This document shows, piece by piece, positions 58,641 through 64,000 of a DNA stretch of 64,000 bases. This DNA comes from Rhodospirillaceae bacterium (GTDB lineage: Bacteria; Pseudomonadota; Alphaproteobacteria; Rhodospirillales; Casp-alpha2), in NCBI GenBank assembly GCA_002706405.1, contig PALN01000033.1, positions 23,016-87,015 of the forward strand, given 5' to 3'. Both the position numbers and the translations under genes were made by a program. The notes under the pieces were generated by a model. That model saw only the letters and a program-made list of their open reading frames with translations, did not search any database and was not told the DNA's origin. The stretch's first letter is position 1, and the number at the start of each line of letters is the position of its first letter.

Positions 58641-60257
58641 TTATTTGTCGAGCCAGACCTGATCCAGGCTCTGGTTCAGGTAGTGAGACGGCGCGATCTT
58701 CCAGCCCTTCACGTAGGAACGGTGCGGGTTGATCTTGTACCACCACAACGTGATGCCTTCGTGCGCCATGTCGGACAGAGCCCGCTTTTCCATGACACGC
58801 ATGATTTCACGCTGTTTGGCTTCGTCGCCTTCCTGAACCAGCTGGTTGTAGATGTCTTCCAGCTCCTGGTCCTTGCCCGCGAAGTTGGCGTAGTTGTTGC
58901 CGGCGGAACCGACATACTTCGACACGTCAACGATCGGGTTCACAACCGACTGGCAGTTGAAGTCCATCGACACGTCGAATTCCTTCGTCTTGCGCAGGGA
59001 GTTGTAGAAGCTCTTGGTCGGCTCGACCCGCTGGGTCACTTCCATGCCGACCTGACGCCACTGACCGATCAGCCAGGTGCCGACGATCTTGTAGGGCTGG
59101 TCCGTACCGCGGTTAAGCAGTTCGAACTTCAGGCCAGCCTTGCCGGCTTCCGCGAGCAGCTTCTTCGCCTTTTCGCGGGAGGCCTTCAGATCCGTGCCGT
59201 AGCCGTTCAAGCGAACCAGTTCGGCCTTGGTGGCGGCCAACGGGTGGTTCGGGAACGCGATACCGCCGACGGTCTTGACGATGGCGATCCGGCTCAGGTG
59301 CTGGGAGCCGCCCCACCGGTCAACGGCGAGGGTCAGAGCCTGCCGGACCCGCGGGTCCTGCATGATCGGGCGACCCTGGTTCGGCGTATACAGAAGCACG
59401 CAGTTCCAGTCGCTTTCCTGGACCGTGATTTCCTTGCCCAGAGCCTTGACGAGATCGTCACGCTGCTTCGGCGGGAAACCGCGGAACTCGATGGCCGCAC
59501 GGTCGCCACGGATGGCCTGCACGCGGATGGCCATTTTGCGCGAAATCAGCGCTTTGTAGCCGTCCAGGTAGGGCTTGCCGGCCATGTGGAAATCGTCGAA
59601 ACGGACAGCTTCGACATGGGAGCCGGCGACAGCTTCCTTGAACTTGAAGGCACCGGTGCCGTTCACGTTCTTTTCATGCCAGTCGTAGCCGTGTTCCTTC
59701 AGATCCTTGGCGGAATAGGTGTAGTTGAAGGGCGTGGCAACCGCGGGAATGAAGGCCCCCGACGCGAACTTCAGCTTGAAGACGAGGGTTTCGTCATCCG
59801 GCGCCGAAACGCTTTCAACCATCTTGAAGAAGGACTTGCGAACCGACGACACACCTTCCGGCGGGAAGATGATCTTGTTGTAGGTGGCCTCGAGATCCTT
59901 GGCGGTCAACGTCTGACCGTCATGGAATTTGACGCCCTTCTTGATTTTGAAGGTATAGGTCTTGCCACCGTCGGTCGGCTTCGGAAGATCACCAACGCAA
60001 AGGTCACAGATGAAATCCGTCGGCGAAGACGGGTTTTCCGGGTTGACGCGGATCAGCAGGCTGTAGAACGGCCGCGTCGGATGGACCATCGCGAAGGTCG
60101 ATTCCTTGTGGCCGTCATAGGACGGGGATTCAGCAGCGACGATGAAGTTCAGGATACCACCCTTCTTCGGCGTCTCCGCCTTTGCCGGTCCGCTTGCCCC
60201 CATGGCGAGCCCTGTGCCCACCGCGAGCGCCAACGCGAAACGTGCGTATTTACTCAT
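58641..60257 (-). CDS. Periplasmic peptide-binding protein (family 5)
   Basis: The 538-residue protein has a signal peptide (cleaved after about PAKA, residue 27) and a family-5 binding-protein fold: PKKGGILNFIVAAESPSYDG, then KFHDGQTLTAKD and FKLKFASGAFIPAVATPFNY. It captures peptides or nickel/oligosaccharide-like ligands in the periplasm. Start follows AAGGAGACTTCAC. It is the third gene of the operon, after the two ATPase genes, an arrangement different from the usual binding-protein-first order. Confidence 0.92.
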   Translation of the reverse strand: MSKYARFALALAVGTGLAMGASGPAKAETPKKGGILNFIVAAESPSYDGHKESTFAMVHPTRPFYSLLIRVNPENPSSPTDFICDLCVGDLPKPTDGGKTYTFKIKKGVKFHDGQTLTAKDLEATYNKIIFPPEGVSSVRKSFFKMVESVSAPDDETLVFKLKFASGAFIPAVATPFNYTYSAKDLKEHGYDWHEKNVNGTGAFKFKEAVAGSHVEAVRFDDFHMAGKPYLDGYKALISRKMAIRVQAIRGDRAAIEFRGFPPKQRDDLVKALGKEITVQESDWNCVLLYTPNQGRPIMQDPRVRQALTLAVDRWGGSQHLSRIAIVKTVGGIAFPNHPLAATKAELVRLNGYGTDLKASREKAKKLLAEAGKAGLKFELLNRGTDQPYKIVGTWLIGQWRQVGMEVTQRVEPTKSFYNSLRKTKEFDVSMDFNCQSVVNPIVDVSKYVGSAGNNYANFAGKDQELEDIYNQLVQEGDEAKQREIMRVMEKRALSDMAHEGITLWWYKINPHRSYVKGWKIAPSHYLNQSLDQVWLDK

Positions 60258-60339
60258 GTGAAGTCTCCTTACCCATTTATGGTTCGAGGGATGTTCTCTC
60301 ACCCCCCACTCTTTTGTGTCCTCCCTGAAAAGGGGGAGA

Positions 60340-61377
60340 TCACACCTCCGTGCAGGCCACCCAATGGCCCTTTCGCACTTCTCTGAAGTCTGGAATATTT
60401 TTCTTGCACGAGTCCACAGCTAAAGGACAACGCGGGTGAAAAACGCAGCCCGGCGGAGGGTTGATCGGGCTGGGGATTTCTCCCTTGATGATCGTGTGCT
60501 CCCGGGTCTTTTCCAGGTCCGGATCAGGGATCGGGACCGCGTTCAGCAATGCTTGAGAATACGGGTGCAAGGGGTGGTCGAACAGCTCGTCACAGTCCGA
60601 CAATTCCACCATGTGACCGAGGTACATCACCGCGACTCGATGGCAGATATGGCGAACGACGGAGAGATCATGACTGATGAACAGATACGTCAGATTGAAC
60701 TCTTCGCGCAGTTCTTCCAGAAGGTTGATCACCTGCGCCTGGATCGACACGTCGAGCGCCGACACAGCTTCGTCACAGATAATGAACTCCGGCTCCATGG
60801 CAAGTGCGCGGGCGATGCCCACACGCTGGCGCTGACCACCCGACATTTCGTGCGGATAACGATCCGCGAAATCCGGATGCAGGCCGCAACGGCCCAGTAG
60901 ATAGCCGATGCGCTCGCGGCGCTTGGCCTCATCGGGGATGATGCCGTGAACCTTCAGCGGCTCCCCGATGATCTCGCCGATCTTCATGCGCGGGTTCAGG
61001 GAGCTGTACGGATCCTGGAAAATGACCTGGATCTTCTTGCGGACGTCGACCAAATCTTTGTTGTCGAGCTGGCAGATGTCCTTACCGTCGTACATGATCT
61101 CACCGGCCGTCGGATCCTCGAGACGCAGAATGCAGCGCCCCGTGGTCGTCTTGCCGCAGCCGGACTCGCCGACGAGCCCCAGCGTTTCACCCTTGCGGAT
61201 GTAGAAATCAAGGCCGTCGACGGCCTTCACGTCCGCGATTTTGCGCGGAATGATGACGCCTTCCGTGATCGGGAAGTGCATCTTCAAGCCCTTCACCGTG
61301 ACCAGAATCTCATCCGAGACCGTGCCACGGAACTGGGCGCCGTGATCTTTGCTTACAGTTGCCTGGGCTTCACTCAT
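60340..61377 (-). CDS. Peptide ABC transporter ATPase, DppF-like
   Basis: The 345-residue ATPase has Walker A GESGCGKT, signature MSGGQRQRVGIARAL, Walker B FIICDEAVSALDV, and the C-terminal oligopeptide-transport extension (HPLHPYSQALLNAVP, then GCVFHPRCPLAV). Its ATG at 61377 overlaps the upstream stop by four bases. It energises the permeases together with the DppD-like ATPase. Confidence 0.93.
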   Translation of the reverse strand: MSEAQATVSKDHGAQFRGTVSDEILVTVKGLKMHFPITEGVIIPRKIADVKAVDGLDFYIRKGETLGLVGESGCGKTTTGRCILRLEDPTAGEIMYDGKDICQLDNKDLVDVRKKIQVIFQDPYSSLNPRMKIGEIIGEPLKVHGIIPDEAKRRERIGYLLGRCGLHPDFADRYPHEMSGGQRQRVGIARALAMEPEFIICDEAVSALDVSIQAQVINLLEELREEFNLTYLFISHDLSVVRHICHRVAVMYLGHMVELSDCDELFDHPLHPYSQALLNAVPIPDPDLEKTREHTIIKGEIPSPINPPPGCVFHPRCPLAVDSCKKNIPDFREVRKGHWVACTEV

Positions 61378-62366
61378 AGTTCGATCTCCGCCAAGCTTTC
61401 TTTCGACCGGAAACAAGCACTGAAGTGCTGTTCACCCATTTCTTCAAGCGGCGGATAGGATTCTGCGCACTTGTCGATCGCGAATTTGCATCGCGGACGG
61501 AACGAGCAACCGCCGTCCAGTCGGGTGAGATCAGGCGGCTGGCCTTCAACCGGATCAAGCTTGGCCTGGCGCGGACGATCCATGCGCGGCACGGATTTGA
61601 GCAATGCCAACGTATAGGGGTGGCGCGGACGGTGGTAGATGTCCGATGCCTTGCCGGTTTCGACAATACGCCCCGCATACATGACGTTGACCCGATCCGC
61701 ATAGCGCGCGACCACACCCAGGTTATGGGTGATGATGATCATCGCCACGTTCATCTCGCGGGTCAGATTCTTCATCAGTTCCAGGATCTGGGCCTGAATG
61801 GTCACGTCGAGCGCCGTCGTCGGCTCATCGGCGATGATCAATTTCGGCTCACAAGCCAGGGACATGGCAATCATAACGCGCTGACGCATGCCCCCCGACA
61901 GATGGTGCGGGAACTGATCAATGCGCCGACGCGGCTCGTTGATCCCGACCAATTCCAGAAGCTTGACCGCGCGTTCCCTGGCTTCCGCCTCGGACATTTG
62001 CATGTGCGCCATCATCGGCTCGGTCAACTGCATGCCGATCGACAGGACCGGATTCAGCGACGTCATCGGCTCCTGGAAGATCATCGAGATATCGCGACCG
62101 CGAATTTCTCGAATCTCGTCCTCGGTGCAGAATGCCAGATTCTTGCCTTGGAAACGGATCTCGCCGCCGACGATCTCGCCGGGCGGCTTCGGGATCAGGC
62201 GCAGAATGCTAAGTGCGGTAACGGATTTGCCCGAACCGGACTCACCCACGACAGCAACGGTTTCGCCTGCGTTGACGTCGTAAGATACGCCATCAACAGC
62301 TTTAACTGTTCCCCCAGACGTAAAGAAGTGCGTCTGGAGATTATCAATCTCGAGGAGTGCCCCCAC
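61374..62366 (-). CDS. Peptide ABC transporter ATPase, DppD-like
   Basis: The 330-residue ATPase starts at a GTG (62366) after AAGGAA, giving the usual N-terminus GALLEIDNLQTHF; the GTG six codons upstream lacks a ribosome site. Walker A is GESGSGKS, the signature LSGGMRQRVMIA, Walker B LIIADEPTTALDV. The C-terminal RPRCKFAIDKCAES is the Cys-containing motif of this family. It is the first gene of the operon, divergent from the carboxymuconolactone-decarboxylase-like gene. Confidence 0.92.
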   Translation of the reverse strand: MGALLEIDNLQTHFFTSGGTVKAVDGVSYDVNAGETVAVVGESGSGKSVTALSILRLIPKPPGEIVGGEIRFQGKNLAFCTEDEIREIRGRDISMIFQEPMTSLNPVLSIGMQLTEPMMAHMQMSEAEARERAVKLLELVGINEPRRRIDQFPHHLSGGMRQRVMIAMSLACEPKLIIADEPTTALDVTIQAQILELMKNLTREMNVAMIIITHNLGVVARYADRVNVMYAGRIVETGKASDIYHRPRHPYTLALLKSVPRMDRPRQAKLDPVEGQPPDLTRLDGGCSFRPRCKFAIDKCAESYPPLEEMGEQHFSACFRSKESLAEIEL

Positions 62367-62453
62367 AGAATGTTTCCTTCCCACTGTTTTTTGGATGCGG
62401 GAGTTTCTTATTTTTCTCCCTGGGTTACGAGGGAAACCTAGAAGCCCCCCATG

Positions 62454-62466
62454 CCGTTGTCAACGG
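62454..62466. promoter_or_regulatory. Palindrome CCGTT-GTC-AACGG in the divergent region
   Basis: This perfect 5-3-5 inverted repeat lies 88 bases upstream of the DppD-like gene and 162 upstream of the CMD gene. It could be an operator for the transporter operon, with no further evidence. Confidence 0.35.
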
Positions 62467-62582
62467 GTTCACAACTCAATTTGCACATTTCACATGAAGA
62501 TTTTCCGCCGCCGTTTTTTGCCCGAATCAAAAAATTTGCCTTGTCCCGCGACCGTTCTGCTATATGCCACCCCCATCAAGAA

Positions 62583-62590
62583 TGTATACA
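62583..62590. promoter_or_regulatory. TGTATACA palindrome upstream of the CMD-HIBADH operon
   Basis: TGTATACA lies 38 bases upstream of the CMD-like start, the same distance as the copy upstream of the methylisocitrate-lyase homologue. The sequence continues with AAG, as at 23085. A shared GntR-type regulator is a reasonable guess. Confidence 0.5.
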
Positions 62591-62627
62591 AAGTGACCAT
62601 TTCAACAGCCGATGGAGACCATCCAAA

Positions 62628-63050
62628 ATGACCAATTCAACGAAAATGCGTGACATGGGTATGAAGTACCGGCGCGAGGTGCTTGGCGATGCCTATGTGG
62701 ATAAGTCCATGGGCGCAGCCGACGATTTCAATCGAGGTTTCCAGGAATTCGTCACCGAATACTGCTGGGGCGGCAGCTGGGGCCGGGGCATCCTGTCCAA
62801 GCGCGACCGCTCGATTCTCAACCTGGGCATGCTGGCCGCGTTGAACCGGCCCCATGAGTTCAAGCTGCATTTCCGGGGCGCCATCACCAATGGCCTGAGC
62901 GTTGCCGACCTTCGTGAAATCTGCACCCAAGTCGCTATTTACTGCGGCATTCCCGCCGGAATCGAAGCCTTCCGTCTGGCCCGTGAAGTGTTCAACGAAC
63001 AGGGCATCGACATTTCCAAGATCGACGTCAAAACCGATCTGGAGGACTAA
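62628..63050 (+). CDS. Carboxymuconolactone decarboxylase family protein
   Basis: The 140-residue all-alpha AhpD-like fold protein matches the PcaC type: EYCWGGSWGRGILSKRDRSI, then EFKLHFRGAITNGLS and EICTQVAIYCGIPAGIEAFR. It may decarboxylate 4-carboxymuconolactone in protocatechuate breakdown, or do a related reaction, because this family is broad. I chose the ATG at 62628 after GGAGA. Three bases separate it from the next gene. Confidence 0.85.
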   Translation: MTNSTKMRDMGMKYRREVLGDAYVDKSMGAADDFNRGFQEFVTEYCWGGSWGRGILSKRDRSILNLGMLAALNRPHEFKLHFRGAITNGLSVADLREICTQVAIYCGIPAGIEAFRLAREVFNEQGIDISKIDVKTDLED

Positions 63051-63053
63051 CCC

Positions 63054-63938
63054 ATGGCTGAACAACGCACCTACGGTTTCATCGGCCTGGGCCAGATGGG
63101 CGGCCCCATGGCCGACAACATCGCCAAGGCCGGCCTGCCCGTTCACGTCTTCGACGCCGCCGGCACCAAAGAGCGGGCCCATGAAAAGGCCATCGCCCAC
63201 GACAGCCTGGCCGGCGTTCTGGCCAATGCGGACACCGTGTTCCTGTCTCTGCCCGACGGCCCCATCTGCACGACGGTCGCCAAGGAAATCGTCCAGGTCA
63301 ACGACCGCAAAACGTCGGTCGTCATCGACCTATCGACCATCGGCCTGGCCGCGGCCCAGGACATCGATAAAATTTTCACGGACGCCGAGATCACTTATAT
63401 CGATGCTCCCGTGTCGGGCGGCCGCAAGGGCGCCATCGCCGGCACCATCGCGATCATGGGTTCGGGGCCCAAGGACGTGTTCGATTCTCATATGGACGTG
63501 TTCAAAGCCTTCGCCAAGAACCCCTTCCACGTCGGCGAAAAGCCGGGCCAGGGCCAGGTCGTGAAGATGCTCAACAACTTCCTGTCGGCCACGGCGACGA
63601 CGGCAACCACGGAAGCGGTGCTGTTCGGCCTGTCTCAGGGCGTCGAGATGAAGGCGATTCTCGACGTGGTCAACGTGTCCACCGGCATGAACACGGCCAG
63701 CCTCGACAAGTTCCCCAATCAGATCATGACGGAGAACTTCAACGCCGGCTTCTTCACCAAGCTGCTGGCCAAGGACGTGCGCCTGTTCCGCGAAAATTCG
63801 GACAAGGCCGGCACGCCCAACGCCATCGCCACGCTGGTCTCGAAAATTTTCGACGGCTGCGAGAAGGACATGCCGGGCTCCGACTTCACCGTCGTCTACA
63901 AGTACATCCGCGACGGCGGCGAAAAGAAGATCGGCTGA
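63054..63938 (+). CDS. 3-hydroxyisobutyrate-dehydrogenase-like oxidoreductase
   Basis: This 294-residue beta-hydroxyacid dehydrogenase has the cofactor motif FIGLGQMGGPMADNIAKAG, the substrate motif DAPVSGGRKGAIAGT and the catalytic Lys region GQGQVVKMLNN. It oxidises a 3-hydroxy acid such as 3-hydroxyisobutyrate, tartronate semialdehyde or a similar compound. Start is three bases after the CMD stop. A second family relative lies at 26414. Confidence 0.9.
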   Translation: MAEQRTYGFIGLGQMGGPMADNIAKAGLPVHVFDAAGTKERAHEKAIAHDSLAGVLANADTVFLSLPDGPICTTVAKEIVQVNDRKTSVVIDLSTIGLAAAQDIDKIFTDAEITYIDAPVSGGRKGAIAGTIAIMGSGPKDVFDSHMDVFKAFAKNPFHVGEKPGQGQVVKMLNNFLSATATTATTEAVLFGLSQGVEMKAILDVVNVSTGMNTASLDKFPNQIMTENFNAGFFTKLLAKDVRLFRENSDKAGTPNAIATLVSKIFDGCEKDMPGSDFTVVYKYIRDGGEKKIG

Positions 63939-63976
63939 TTCAGCCCCCTTCCCGCCCCTGCGGCGGAATCAGAAAG

Positions 63977-64000
63977 GCCGGCCTCGATCCCGAGGCCGGC
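63977..64000 (+). terminator. Terminator hairpin at the window end
   Basis: GCCGGCCTCG (63977-63986) and CGAGGCCGGC (63991-64000) form a perfect 10-bp stem with loop ATCC, 38 bases after the dehydrogenase stop and preceded by AGAAAG. The window ends before any U-run can be seen, but it is most likely an intrinsic terminator. Confidence 0.65.

Noticed and set aside
58683..60386. Plus-strand open frame of about 567 codons
   Set aside because: Antisense of the peptide-binding protein gene, no motif or ribosome site.
1..64000. tRNA, rRNA, CRISPR arrays, insertion sequences, prophage or integrase genes
   Set aside because: I looked for their conserved sequences and architecture and saw none; the window reads as ordinary chromosomal catabolic DNA.

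Overview
The window is 64 kb of GC-rich, gene-dense bacterial chromosome with almost no RNA genes, mobile elements or repeats. Gene families (TAXI-TRAP transporter, MmgE/PrpD, CaiB/BaiF CoA-transferases, FixK/FNR-type boxes, a glnK/amtB pair, a peptide ABC operon) suggest a free-living, metabolically versatile alphaproteobacterium, perhaps Rhodospirillales-like. That placement is inference from content, not from a phylogenetic marker. I support 65 protein genes. Most are catabolic enzymes, transporters and regulators for organic acids. Layout, left to right: (1) 1-1790, a split thiamine-diphosphate (ThDP) decarboxylase of the sulfopyruvate/phosphonopyruvate type, divergent from a GntR/UTRA regulator with a palindromic operator. 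(2) 1800-7781, a stand-alone cyclic-nucleotide-binding protein with a CRP-like site upstream, a cupin, a hemerythrin under an FNR/FixK box, an SDR-aldehyde dehydrogenase pair and a histidine kinase. (3) 7904-12653, a probable operon of TAXI receptor, fused TRAP permease, a second split ThDP decarboxylase and an NTF2-fold protein, divergent from a gamma-glutamyltransferase-like enzyme. (4) 14860-17297, receiver protein, Hpt protein and a sigma-54 activator, with a sigma-54-type promoter in front of the receiver gene. (5) 17421-23028, two MFS transporters, a GST, a hydrolase, a DsbA-fold isomerase and a periplasmic binding protein. (6) 23206-27295 (+) and 27292-38259 (-), two converging acid-catabolism operons. 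The second has ten genes (PrpD, MaoC, acyl-CoA dehydrogenase, CoA-transferase, LeuC, LeuD, a four-domain rhodanese, an isopropylmalate-dehydrogenase homologue, a ketopantoate-reductase homologue and an Ldh-family dehydrogenase), with a divergent LysR regulator. (7) 39306-47272, a hydroxypyruvate-isomerase homologue, glnK/amtB, a crotonase, a 2-hydroxyacid dehydrogenase, a GGEEF protein with a LOV-like PAS domain lacking the photoactive cysteine, an Fe(II)/2-oxoglutarate dioxygenase homologue and a methylisocitrate-lyase homologue. (8) 47493-54937, a secreted protein of unknown function with a small glycine-rich partner, a stress protein under a second FNR/FixK box, a HAD dehalogenase, a GNAT, and a crotonase-ligJ-ligK-SDR run whose SDR has lost the usual catalytic Ser and Tyr. 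(9) 55051-62366, a peptide ABC transporter operon with an M81/MlrC-type peptidase. (10) 62628-63938, a carboxymuconolactone-decarboxylase homologue and a 3-hydroxyisobutyrate-dehydrogenase homologue. The most promising uncharacterised systems are the TAXI-TRAP/split-decarboxylase operon, the ten-gene rhodanese-containing acid operon, and the sigma-54/Hpt phosphorelay. The palindrome TGTATACA recurs in front of three catabolic units and may mark a shared GntR-type regulon. Functions are assigned by family resemblance read from the sequence; no database search was run.
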